From positions 1-64,000 of the forward strand of contig NZ_JACSZV010000010.1 in the NCBI RefSeq assembly GCF_014472415.1: a DNA stretch of 64,000 nt, written 5' to 3'. Under the pieces are notes generated by a model that saw nothing but the letters and a program-made list of their open reading frames with translations, was not told the DNA's origin and searched no databases. A program made the position numbers and the translations under genes. This DNA comes from Pseudomonas sp. N40(2020) (lineage in GTDB: Bacteria > Pseudomonadota > Gammaproteobacteria > Pseudomonadales > Pseudomonadaceae). Shown one piece after another: positions 46,841-54,602 of the stretch (the first letter of the stretch is position 1; every line of letters starts with the position of its first letter).

Positions 46841-46900
46841 CGCGAGCAGGCTCGCTCCCACAGGATATACGCCATCCATGTGGGAGCGAGCCTGCTCGCG
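46841..46900. repeat. REP element, CGCGAGCAGGCTCGCTCCCACA family
   Basis: Perfect 22-base arms at 46841-46862 and 46879-46900 surround a 16-base loop. It is a different family from the neighbouring elements. It lies between the FTR1 gene's 3' end and the start of the yaiI-like gene, so it may end the FTR1 transcript. Confidence 0.9.
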
Positions 46901-46922
46901 ATTATGAGCGCAGCGAATGCCG

Positions 46923-48818
46923 TCAGGCGGCGACTCGCTTCTTCTCAGCCAGCCGACTACGGCTATACAGCACGATGATCGCCACAATCGCCACCGCCTG
47001 CGCCGTCAGCGAATAGGCATCGGCATGAATCCCCAGCCAGTCGAAATCGAAGAACGCCACCGGCCGCGTGCCGAAAATCCCCGCTTCCTGCAACGCCTTC
47101 ACGCCATGCCCGGCAAACACCACCGACAGCGCGCACAGCAGCGCGGCGTTGATGCTGAAGAACAGTGTCAGCGGCAGTTTTGCCGAACCGCGCAGGATCA
47201 CCCACGCCAGACCGACCAGCAGCACCAGCGCCGTCGCACCACCTGCCAATACCGCGTTGTGCCCGGCAGGCCCGGCCTGCAGCCACAGGGTTTCGTAGAA
47301 CAGGATCACTTCGAACAACTCGCGATACACCGAGAAGAACGCCAGGATCGCGAAGCCAAAACGCCCGCCACCGCCGACCAGACTGCTCTTGATGTAATCC
47401 TGCCAGGCTGCTGCGTGACGGCGGTCGTGCATCCACACACCGAGCCACAACACCATCACACTGGCGAACAGCGCCGTAGCGCCCTCGAGCAATTCACGCT
47501 GCGAGCCGCTGACATCGATCACATACGCCGCCAGCGCCCAAGTCCCCAGGCCGGCCAGCAACGCCAGGCCCCAACCAACGTTAACGCTACGCACCGCCGA
47601 TTGCTGACCGGTGTTGCGCAGGAACGCGAGGATCGCCGCCAGCACCAGAATCGCTTCCAGCCCTTCGCGCAGCAGAATCAGCAGACCGGAGATAAAGCTC
47701 AGCGACCAGCTCAAACCATCGCTGCCGAGCAGACCGGCGGATTCCTTGAGTTTGGCCTTGGCCGCGTCCAGACGCTGTTCGGCCTGGGCCACCGGTAACC
47801 CGTCCTGCAACGACTGTCGATAAGCCATCAGGGATTTTTCAGTGTCTTTGCGCACGTTGGCGTCGACGTTATCCAGCGAACTCTCGACCAGTTCGAAGCC
47901 TTCCAGATACGCCGCCACCGACAGGTCGTAGGCCTGATCGTGGTCGCCAGCGCGGTAAGCCGCGAGGCTCTTGTCCAGCGTTGCAGCGGTGTAGTCGAGC
48001 AACTGCGCCGGGCCACGCTTGACCTGCGGCGGCTGCGCACGCTGGGCGCGGAACGTCGCGGCGGCTTGCGCGCCTTCGGCAATTTGCACTTCGGCCGGGG
48101 TCTGGCGGGCCAGATCGGCGATGTTGTAGGTCTGCTCGGATTTGGCTGCCGAGGCATCGGCGCTGAGCCCGGCGACGTATGTCGCCATGTCCCAGCGCTG
48201 GCGATCATCCAGTTGATCGGCAAACGACGGCATATCGGTGCCTTCGACGCCTTGACCGAGGGTGCTGTAGATCGCGTAGAGGCTCAGGTGATCCAGACGG
48301 GCGGCGTCGCGCAGGTTGGCCGGGGGCGGTGTCAGGCCGACACCGGCCGGGCCATCGCCCGCGCCGGTTTCACCGTGGCACACCGAGCAGTGCTGGGCGA
48401 AGAGTGGCGCGGCCCGCGCCGGATCGGGCGTGATGACCGGCGCCTGGCTGACTTCATAGGCCACGGCCAGTTTCGCCCCCAGTTGCCGCGCCTGACGGGC
48501 AACTTCCGCGCCGTCCTGCCGAGCGGTGACCGCCGCGCGCAAGGCAATCACACCTTGCTCCAGCCCGGCCTTTTCCGGTTTAACCGGCAAATCCGCGATC
48601 AGCCCCTGCAACACCTGAATGAATTCCAGTTGCTCACGGTATTCAGAGTCGTCGACGACTTTGCCCGCTTCCACCGTCGGCGGATAGTCGGCACTGATGT
48701 AATCGAGCATGTGCAGCGCTTGCGGCGCGCATTCCACCGTATCGGCCAACAGGTTTGAGCAACTCAGGGCGCACAACGGGAACAACAGCCAGGCCAGAAA
48801 ACAGGACGGCGCAGTCAT
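46923..48818 (-). CDS. Cytochrome c/FTR1 family iron permease fusion
   Basis: 631-residue protein. After a signal peptide (about 1-25) comes a helical segment, then a cytochrome c domain with heme motif CSVCH at residues 144-148 and a possible Met ligand in TDMPSF. A second helical stretch (about 270-360) precedes an FTR1 permease of seven membrane segments. Iron-binding RExxE motifs occur as REGLE (384), RELLE (441) and RELFE (499). It probably oxidises or senses periplasmic ferrous iron and imports ferric iron. The gene diverges from the lipoprotein operon across a 233-base region with a long inverted repeat. Confidence 0.9.
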   Translation of the reverse strand: MTAPSCFLAWLLFPLCALSCSNLLADTVECAPQALHMLDYISADYPPTVEAGKVVDDSEYREQLEFIQVLQGLIADLPVKPEKAGLEQGVIALRAAVTARQDGAEVARQARQLGAKLAVAYEVSQAPVITPDPARAAPLFAQHCSVCHGETGAGDGPAGVGLTPPPANLRDAARLDHLSLYAIYSTLGQGVEGTDMPSFADQLDDRQRWDMATYVAGLSADASAAKSEQTYNIADLARQTPAEVQIAEGAQAAATFRAQRAQPPQVKRGPAQLLDYTAATLDKSLAAYRAGDHDQAYDLSVAAYLEGFELVESSLDNVDANVRKDTEKSLMAYRQSLQDGLPVAQAEQRLDAAKAKLKESAGLLGSDGLSWSLSFISGLLILLREGLEAILVLAAILAFLRNTGQQSAVRSVNVGWGLALLAGLGTWALAAYVIDVSGSQRELLEGATALFASVMVLWLGVWMHDRRHAAAWQDYIKSSLVGGGGRFGFAILAFFSVYRELFEVILFYETLWLQAGPAGHNAVLAGGATALVLLVGLAWVILRGSAKLPLTLFFSINAALLCALSVVFAGHGVKALQEAGIFGTRPVAFFDFDWLGIHADAYSLTAQAVAIVAIIVLYSRSRLAEKKRVAA

Positions 48819-48823
48819 GAACG

Positions 48824-48873
48824 AATCTCAATTGGTAATACGAAGTAACACATTGTTCACTTCCAATGAGATT
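48824..48873. promoter_or_regulatory. Inverted repeat upstream of the FTR1 gene
   Basis: AATCTCAATTGG (48824-48835) and CCAATGAGATT (48863-48873) are inverse copies apart from one extra base, with 27 bases between them. The left arm is six bases from the FTR1 start codon. It could be a binding site or an mRNA hairpin that hides the start. It does not match the usual Fur box well. Confidence 0.4.
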
Positions 48874-49051
48874 CCCTCAAGCTTTGTCAGCGCGGCGGTC
48901 GTTTTTTTCGGCGTAACGGTGCAGCTTTTGTCCGGTAATGTGCGTGCATGAACTCGACGAACACCTGCACCTTGAGTGAGACATGCCGGGGCAAACAGCC
49001 CTTATACTGCGTAACCTCCCGCCCTTGCCGTTCAAGGAAGAACCTGTCTCC

Positions 49052-50461
49052 ATGCGCCGTAGCCTGCCGTTTTGCCTGTTGTTCAGCGCCCTCATGCAAC
49101 TGAACGGTTGCGCCGCTTACCGCAATTACGATGCAGAGATGCAGCAGACCATCGATCAGATGTCGGCGGGCAATCTCAACGAAGCGCTCTACCTGATGGA
49201 GCTGAATAATCCCTGGGAAGACAAGGATCTGCTGTATTACCTGGAAAGAGGCGCCATTCTCAGCGCCGGCACGGCCCTGCCAAAAAGTCAGGAAGCCTGG
49301 CGCGCGGCTGACCGGATGATTGTCCAGCGCGAAGAGGCCGATCCCTCCGCAGGCATGAAGCTGCTGGCCCGGTTCGGCAATGAAATGGGCACCATGCTGG
49401 TCAACGACAAGTTGCTGCGCTACGAAGGTTACGACTACGAAAAAGTCATGCTGACCACCGAGATGGCGCTCAACCAACTGGCGGAGAACGATTTCGACGG
49501 TGCGCGCGCCGACATCAAGAAAACCCACGAACGCGAAACCCTGATTGCGCGCCAGCGGGAACGGCAATACGAAGAAGCTGAAGAGCAGGCCAAAAGCCAG
49601 GGGATCACGCTGCATTACAAGGATCTGCAAGGCTACCCGGTCGCCGTCCTCGACGCCCCGCAAGTGATTGAACTGAAGAACGGCTATCAGAGTGCATTCA
49701 GCCATTACCTGGCGGGCTTCACCTATGAAGCGTTGGGCGAACGCACGCTCGCGGCACCGGGTTATCGCCAGGCCATTGAGTTACGCCCGGGTGTGCCGTT
49801 TCTCGAGAAAGCCTTGCGCAATCTGGACAAGCCCGCCCCGGCAGCGGATGAAAGCGAGATCCTGGTCGTTGTCCAGGCCGGTTTCGCGCCGGTGCGCAGT
49901 TCGGTGCAAGTGCCGATCCCGGTGCGGCTGAACGAAAACCTGACGATTGTCGCGCCGATCTCGTTTCCGGTGATGGTGCCCGATACGATCACACCGCCTG
50001 TTCCGAGTGTGCTCGTCGACGGCAAACAATACCCATTGACGATGATCAACAGCGTTACTGACATGGCCATGCGTACCTTGCGCGATGACATGCCGGCGAT
50101 CATCTCGCGCGCCATGTTCCGCGCCAACATGGCCGCCATCAGTCAGGCTCAAAAGAATGAACGCGATCCGGCCAAGGCTTCGCTGGTGGTTACTGAACAC
50201 GATCCTTTCGAAGAGGCGGATACGCGCACCTGGCGCACCCTTCCGGACAAAACCCTGGTCGCCCGTCTACGCCTTAAAAAAGGCCTGCATCGCGTGAGCT
50301 TCCCGTACTTGCGTGCAGCGGACGGGTTCACCGTGCGTGTCGACCAGAACCATCAGGTGTTCAACCTGCGGGTATTCATGGGCGTGAACTACTACGTGGG
50401 GTCTTCGCTGGTGCTACCCGAAGTACCAGAGCCTGCTAACGTTGGCAGTCCCGGGCAGTAA
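49052..50461 (+). CDS. COG3014-type lipoprotein, first copy
   Basis: 469-residue lipoprotein from the ATG of MRRSLPFCLLFSALMQLNGC, whose Cys20 is the lipidation site; Ala at +2 predicts outer-membrane sorting. The frame to 48983 adds non-signal residues. The body has TPR-like helices: NEALYLMELNNPWEDKDLLYYLERG and SAFSHYLAGFTYEALGERTLA, each split over its region. The C-terminal third is beta-rich with RTWRTLPDKTLVARLRLKKG. It is clearly paralogous to the next gene. Function is unknown. It heads a five-gene envelope cluster. Confidence 0.83.
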   Translation: MRRSLPFCLLFSALMQLNGCAAYRNYDAEMQQTIDQMSAGNLNEALYLMELNNPWEDKDLLYYLERGAILSAGTALPKSQEAWRAADRMIVQREEADPSAGMKLLARFGNEMGTMLVNDKLLRYEGYDYEKVMLTTEMALNQLAENDFDGARADIKKTHERETLIARQRERQYEEAEEQAKSQGITLHYKDLQGYPVAVLDAPQVIELKNGYQSAFSHYLAGFTYEALGERTLAAPGYRQAIELRPGVPFLEKALRNLDKPAPAADESEILVVVQAGFAPVRSSVQVPIPVRLNENLTIVAPISFPVMVPDTITPPVPSVLVDGKQYPLTMINSVTDMAMRTLRDDMPAIISRAMFRANMAAISQAQKNERDPAKASLVVTEHDPFEEADTRTWRTLPDKTLVARLRLKKGLHRVSFPYLRAADGFTVRVDQNHQVFNLRVFMGVNYYVGSSLVLPEVPEPANVGSPGQ

Positions 50462-50495
50462 TGGCACCTAACTAACCGGTGCAATTAAAAAGCCA

Positions 50496-50524
50496 TTACA
50501 TAGCCACTAACACCCGCTTATAAT
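50496..50524 (+). promoter_or_regulatory. Internal promoter before the second COG3014 gene
   Basis: A perfect TATAAT box (50519-50524) has an ATTACA-like -35 region about 18 bases upstream. The transcript would carry a leader of about 135 bases before the ATG at 50666. Confidence 0.6.
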
Positions 50525-50559
50525 GCCGCGCCCCCGCTATCGCGATGCGGCATAAAAGC

Positions 50560-50592
50560 TCCTCTGGTTATGAGGAATTGGCAGGAGGCCAA
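50560..50592 (+). promoter_or_regulatory. Two leader hairpins with GGA motifs, possible Rsm site
   Basis: TCCTC/GAGGA (50560-50564 with 50572-50576) is followed at once by TTGGC-AGGAG-GCCAA (50578-50592), whose loop exposes AGGAG. RsmA/RsmE proteins bind GGA in such loops. A further inverted repeat, ATGCCGC/GCGGCAT (50523-50529 with 50547-50553), overlaps the promoter. Confidence 0.4.
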
Positions 50593-50665
50593 CGCCACTG
50601 TCGATGGGTCACACCAGCCCGACCAGCATCCGCGGCTGTAGTTACTCCAGGGAAGAAGTACCCCC

Positions 50666-52060
50666 ATGGCATTCCGCGCCCCCACTCTGATTGCGCTCAG
50701 CGCCGTCACCCTGCTGTCCGGCTGTTCGGCGTTTCGCAACTACGACTCCGAACTGGCCCAGACCAACCAGCAACTGGCTTCCGGCAACGTCGATGCCGCG
50801 CTGACCCTGCTGGAAAAGAACAACACCAGCGCCGACAAAGACCTGCTCTATTACTTCGAGAAAGGTGAACTGCTGCGCGCCAAGGGCGACTTGTCCGGCA
50901 GCCAGAACGCCTGGACCAGCGCCGACCAGGTGGTCGGTAAGTGGGAAGACGCGGTCAAACTCGACACCGGCAAATACCTCGCCCAGTTCGGCAGCTTCAT
51001 CGTCAACGACAAGGTCCGTCGTTACGAAGGCTACGACTACGAAAAAGTCATGCTGACCACGCAAATGGCCCTGAACCTGCTGGCGGTCAATGACTTCGAC
51101 GGCGCGCGCACTGCGATCAAGAAGACTCACGAACGTGAAGCGGTGATCGCCGACCTGCGCGACAAGGAATACCTCAAGAGCGAGGAAGAGGCCGAGAAAG
51201 AAGGCATCAAGACTCAGTACAAGGATCTGCAGGGCTATCCGGTCGCCAGCCTCGATGCGCCGGAAGTGGTCGGCCTGAAGAACAGCTACCAGAGTGCGTT
51301 CAGCCATTACCTGGCCGGTTTCGTTTACGAAGCCCTTGGCGAAAAAGACCTGGCTGCACCGGGCTACCGCAAGGCCGCAGAACTGCGCCCGAACACGCCG
51401 CTGCTGGAACAGGCGCTGGTCAACCTCGACAAACCGACCAAGAGCGATGACAGCGACATCCTGATCGTGGTGCAAAGCGGTCTGGCGCCGTCCCGCGATT
51501 CGATTCGCGTGCCACTGCCGCTGCCAATCTCCAACAACGTGGTGATCACGCCGCTGTCGTTCCCGATCATCAAGCCTGACACCTCCACCGCGCCGTTCGC
51601 GCAGATCGGTGTCGACGGCCAGCAAGTCAACCTGACCGGCCTCAACAGCACCACCGCTATGTCTCGCCGCGCCCTGCGCGACGACATGCCGGGGATTATC
51701 CTGCGCACCACCGTGCGCGCGATCACCAAAGGCGTGGCGCAGAAGCAGATCAACGAAACCAATCCACTGGCCGGTCTGGCCGTGGGTATCTCTTCAGCTG
51801 TGCTCGAAGGTGCCGATACCCGTACGTGGCGCACGCTGCCGGACAACACCCAGGTGGTGCGTCTGCGCTTGAAGAAAGGTGAACACCAAGTCACTCTGCC
51901 GAGCGCTGTGGGCGGTTCGGTGGTCAAGGTCACCGTCGATCAGCGTTATCAGGTGATCAGCCTGCGTGCCGTGGGCAATCAGGTGTTTGCTGGCGGTCTC
52001 GCCGCCCACGTGATCCCGAGCGCCGCTGCGACCAACGTCGCCAGCCTCAAACAACCTTAA
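50666..52060 (+). CDS. COG3014-type lipoprotein, second copy
   Basis: 464-residue lipoprotein with lipobox LLSGC (Cys about 19) and Ser at +2, so outer-membrane sorting is expected. It aligns throughout with the upstream gene: both have YEGYDYEKVMLTT, DFDGAR, KDLQGYPVA and GYQSAFSHYLAGF-type blocks, and RTWRTLPD near the C-terminus. Distinctive here is a Gly/Ala-rich insertion, LAGLAVGISSAVLEGADT, which the first copy lacks and which could insert in a membrane. The next gene starts 16 bases downstream, so this copy belongs tightly to the YcfL-LpoB unit. Confidence 0.85.
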   Translation: MAFRAPTLIALSAVTLLSGCSAFRNYDSELAQTNQQLASGNVDAALTLLEKNNTSADKDLLYYFEKGELLRAKGDLSGSQNAWTSADQVVGKWEDAVKLDTGKYLAQFGSFIVNDKVRRYEGYDYEKVMLTTQMALNLLAVNDFDGARTAIKKTHEREAVIADLRDKEYLKSEEEAEKEGIKTQYKDLQGYPVASLDAPEVVGLKNSYQSAFSHYLAGFVYEALGEKDLAAPGYRKAAELRPNTPLLEQALVNLDKPTKSDDSDILIVVQSGLAPSRDSIRVPLPLPISNNVVITPLSFPIIKPDTSTAPFAQIGVDGQQVNLTGLNSTTAMSRRALRDDMPGIILRTTVRAITKGVAQKQINETNPLAGLAVGISSAVLEGADTRTWRTLPDNTQVVRLRLKKGEHQVTLPSAVGGSVVKVTVDQRYQVISLRAVGNQVFAGGLAAHVIPSAAATNVASLKQP

Positions 52061-52075
52061 GAACGGAGTCTTTGC

Positions 52076-52450
52076 ATGCGCTTCAAACTCATCGCCGTCG
52101 CCGCCCTCGCCGTGCTGGCCAGCGGCTGCGCCACCCCGCCACCTCCTGAGCCGGGCAGCGCCGCGAGCAAAGTCGTGGCCATGGGGCCGCAAAAACACAT
52201 CGTCGTCGGCGCCATGCGCGTCGCCCGCGAAAACGGCTTCATGACCGTCAATGTGCAGTTGAGCAACACCCTCAACAGCAACAAGATTTTCTACTACCGC
52301 TTCGCCTGGCTCGGCCCTGAAGGCTTCCCGGTCGCGGAAGAAGAAGTCTGGAAAAGCCAGATGATGTACGGCGCGCAGACCAGCTTCGTCCAGGCTATCG
52401 CCCCGACGCCGAAAGCCGTGGATTTCCGTCTGGAAATCAAGACGCCTTAA
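52076..52450 (+). CDS. YcfL-like (DUF1425) lipoprotein
   Basis: 124-residue lipoprotein with lipobox LASGC (Cys about 18). A Pro-rich linker (TPPPPEPGSAAS) leads to a beta-sandwich core with MTVNVQLSNTLNSNKIFYYRF and WLGPEGFPV motifs, as in E. coli YcfL, whose gene lies next to lpoB. Its role is not established in any organism that I recall. It lies between the COG3014 gene and the LpoB-like gene in the same orientation, with short gaps on both sides. Confidence 0.85.
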   Translation: MRFKLIAVAALAVLASGCATPPPPEPGSAASKVVAMGPQKHIVVGAMRVARENGFMTVNVQLSNTLNSNKIFYYRFAWLGPEGFPVAEEEVWKSQMMYGAQTSFVQAIAPTPKAVDFRLEIKTP

Positions 52451-52488
52451 GTCCGCTTCCCCCTATTCCTGTTTTAGAGAGCACTGTC

Positions 52489-53076
52489 ATGTTTGCACGC
52501 TTTTCCTGCATCGCCGTTATCGCCCTGCTGGCTTCCGGTTGCGCCAACACCTCGCCAACCCTGGGCAGCAAGAACATCAGCTACGGCGACACCAAGGCTG
52601 TTGAAACCGTCACCAACGAATTCGGTTCGACTGACCTGCAAATGATCGCCGAGTCGATGACCCGCTCCCTGGCCCAGTCCGGCATTCTGCAGGGCCGCCC
52701 GGTGGTTCAGGTCTACGACGTGAAGAACAAGACCAGCGAGTACATCGATACCCGCGAAATCACCACCAGCATCAAGACTCAGCTGATGAAAACCGGCGTT
52801 GCGCGCTTCGCCAGCGACAACAATGCGATGCAGAGCCAGGTTGACCAGCTCAAGCTGCAAAACCAGAGCGGCCTGTACAAGAAGAGCACCGTGGCCAAGA
52901 CTGGCAACATGGTCGCCGCCAAGTACCGCATCGAAGGTTCGATCAGCTCGATCGTCAAGCGCAGCAGCGATTACAAGGACGTCTTCTACAAGTTCAGCCT
53001 GCAATTGATCGACGTTGAAAGCGGTCTGGCCGAGTGGATGGACGAAAAAGAGATCCGCAAAACCACGGAGCGTTAA
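52489..53076 (+). CDS. LpoB-like outer-membrane lipoprotein
   Basis: 195-residue lipoprotein with lipobox LLASGC (Cys about 18). The mature region has the CsgG/LpoB-type fold: DLQMIAESMTRSLAQSGIL, then VVQVYDVKNKTSEYIDTREI and YRIEGSISSIVKRSS. In E. coli, LpoB activates PBP1b. P. aeruginosa is known to use the unrelated LpoP for that task, so the partner of this protein is uncertain. It is three bases from the next gene, which has a similar fold. Confidence 0.85.
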   Translation: MFARFSCIAVIALLASGCANTSPTLGSKNISYGDTKAVETVTNEFGSTDLQMIAESMTRSLAQSGILQGRPVVQVYDVKNKTSEYIDTREITTSIKTQLMKTGVARFASDNNAMQSQVDQLKLQNQSGLYKKSTVAKTGNMVAAKYRIEGSISSIVKRSSDYKDVFYKFSLQLIDVESGLAEWMDEKEIRKTTER

Positions 53077-53079
53077 TCG

Positions 53080-53823
53080 ATGCGCACATGGATTGGCATG
53101 ATGGCCCTGGCTTGCGCGTTTGGCGCGCAAGCGGCCCCGAAAGTCGCGGTGACGGATCTGGCGTATCAGGAACGTGTGGAGCAATACATCCACATCGTTT
53201 CGGCGCAGAACAATTATCGCGAGGGTTACTACAGCTCCAGCGGTTCTTCGAGCTATAACGAGATCGAAGCGACCACCAGCTACATCGAGCAGACCGAGCT
53301 GCGCAAATTCACCGGCGACATCAAGGGTGAAATTCTGCGTACCGGTATGTTCCAGCTGGTGCAGGGCACGCCGTACACCGCGTCGTCCAAGGGTGACATC
53401 TACGACGTGATCAAGCGGATCAAGGCCGGCAACTTCAAGGGTGCCGACTATGTTCTGTTTGGCACCGTGTCAGACATCGACTTCACCCAGGACATGAACG
53501 AGCTGGCGCACACCGACAGCTATTCGGCGGTACTGGGCCTGACGCTGGTGGCGGACTTCAGCCTGATCAACACCAAGACCTTCGAAATCACGTCGGCCTT
53601 CACGGCGATGGGTGAAGCGCAGGACACCAAGTTGGTGAACCACCGCGACATCAAGATCTCGCTGAACCGCCCACGGGTGGTGCGCGAGGTGTCGAAGGCG
53701 CTGGGTGAGGACGTGGCCGGACAACTGAGCCAACAGCTCGGAGGCGGCGGTTACGAGCAGCCGCACGAGCCGCAGCAGCGTAACAACCTGCCGCGCGATA
53801 CCGCGCCGGTGATTCTGCGCTAA
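53080..53823 (+). CDS. Secreted CsgG/LpoB-superfamily protein without lipobox
   Basis: 247-residue periplasmic protein with a signal peptide cut after about AQA (residue 19) and no cysteine there, so it is not a lipoprotein. Mature residues APKVAVTDLAYQERVEQYIH and ADYVLFGTVSDIDFTQDMNE fit the CsgG/LpoB-like fold, with an inserted Ser/Tyr-rich segment (YYSSSGSSSYNE). The C-terminal 45 residues are Gln/Gly/Pro-rich and probably disordered. It closes the envelope operon. I do not recognise a characterised homologue. Confidence 0.8.
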   Translation: MRTWIGMMALACAFGAQAAPKVAVTDLAYQERVEQYIHIVSAQNNYREGYYSSSGSSSYNEIEATTSYIEQTELRKFTGDIKGEILRTGMFQLVQGTPYTASSKGDIYDVIKRIKAGNFKGADYVLFGTVSDIDFTQDMNELAHTDSYSAVLGLTLVADFSLINTKTFEITSAFTAMGEAQDTKLVNHRDIKISLNRPRVVREVSKALGEDVAGQLSQQLGGGGYEQPHEPQQRNNLPRDTAPVILR

Positions 53824-53827
53824 GCAT

Positions 53828-53890
53828 CATTCCCACGCTCTGCGTGGGAGTTGCGCATAAAAAAGGCGACCTCAGGAGGTCGCCTTTTTT
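53828..53890. terminator. REP hairpin followed by bidirectional terminator
   Basis: TTCCCACGCTCTGCGTGGGA (53830-53849) is a single hairpin of the common REP family. Next, AGGCGACCTC/GAGGTCGCCT with flanking A and T runs (53858-53890) makes a strong terminator for the lipoprotein operon and for the convergent LysE-type gene. Confidence 0.9.
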
Positions 53891-53903
53891 GTGCCTGCGG
53901 GGT

Positions 53904-54536
53904 TTATACCGCCGCTTTACGCAACGTCGCCATAAACGCCGCCGCACCGATGAACAGCCCTGCAAACGTGCGGTTCATGCGTTTCTGCTGTGTTGGCGTG
54001 CGCAACAGGCGCAGCACTTTCGACGCCAGGCCGGTATAGCCAGCCATGACAATCAGGTCGACAAAGATCATGGTCGCGCCGATCACCAGATACTGGATCA
54101 GCAGCGGCGCGTGGGGATTGATGAACTGCGGCAGCACCGCCAGCATGAACACCAATGCCTTGGGGTTGCTGATATTCACCAGAAAACCGCGGAAGACCAG
54201 CGCCAACGGCTTGCCGATCGGCCGCACCGCTGCGTCATCGCTCATGTCCATGGGCAGCGCGCGCCATTGCTTGATCGCCAGATACACCAGATAGGCCACA
54301 CCAAACCATTTGATCGCATGGAACGCAGTGGCCGAAGCGGTAAGAATCGCGCCGACACCGGCGCCGACAATCGCGATCTGCACGGCCAGGCCGATTTGCA
54401 GGCCCAGGGCATTCCAGTAACCACGCCAGAAGCCGTATTGCAGACCGCTGGACATCGACGCAATGGCGCCAGCGCCCGGGGAAAGACTGATCACCCAGCA
54501 GGCGGCGAAGAACGCCAGCCATGTTTGTAGCTCCAT
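53904..54536 (-). CDS. LysE/RhtB family amino-acid exporter
   Basis: 210 residues from the ATG of MELQTWLAFFAACWVISLSPG at 54536. Family marks are SPGAGAIASMSSGLQYGFWRG near residue 20 and FLVNISNPKALVFMLAVLPQF near 120, with six hydrophobic segments. RhtB-type members export homoserine, homoserine lactone, threonine or other amino acids; the substrate cannot be told here. It stands alone on the minus strand. Confidence 0.9.
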   Translation of the reverse strand: MELQTWLAFFAACWVISLSPGAGAIASMSSGLQYGFWRGYWNALGLQIGLAVQIAIVGAGVGAILTASATAFHAIKWFGVAYLVYLAIKQWRALPMDMSDDAAVRPIGKPLALVFRGFLVNISNPKALVFMLAVLPQFINPHAPLLIQYLVIGATMIFVDLIVMAGYTGLASKVLRLLRTPTQQKRMNRTFAGLFIGAAAFMATLRKAAV

Positions 54537-54602
54537 CGCACACCTCGACTCTGACTCGTGACAGACGTCCAAGCTAATGCGATCTATTGATCTTGAAAAG
54601 CC

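Noticed and set aside
46228..46900. CRISPR-like array from repeated palindromes
   Set aside because: The repeats are REP hairpins of different families without regular spacing or unique spacers, and no cas gene is present.
48819..48880. Fur box before the FTR1 gene
   Set aside because: The best segment matches the Fur consensus poorly. I recorded only the inverted repeat.
50525..50665. Cobalamin or other metabolite riboswitch in the lipoprotein-cluster leader
   Set aside because: The hairpins do not match a conserved riboswitch core, and the downstream genes are not metabolic.
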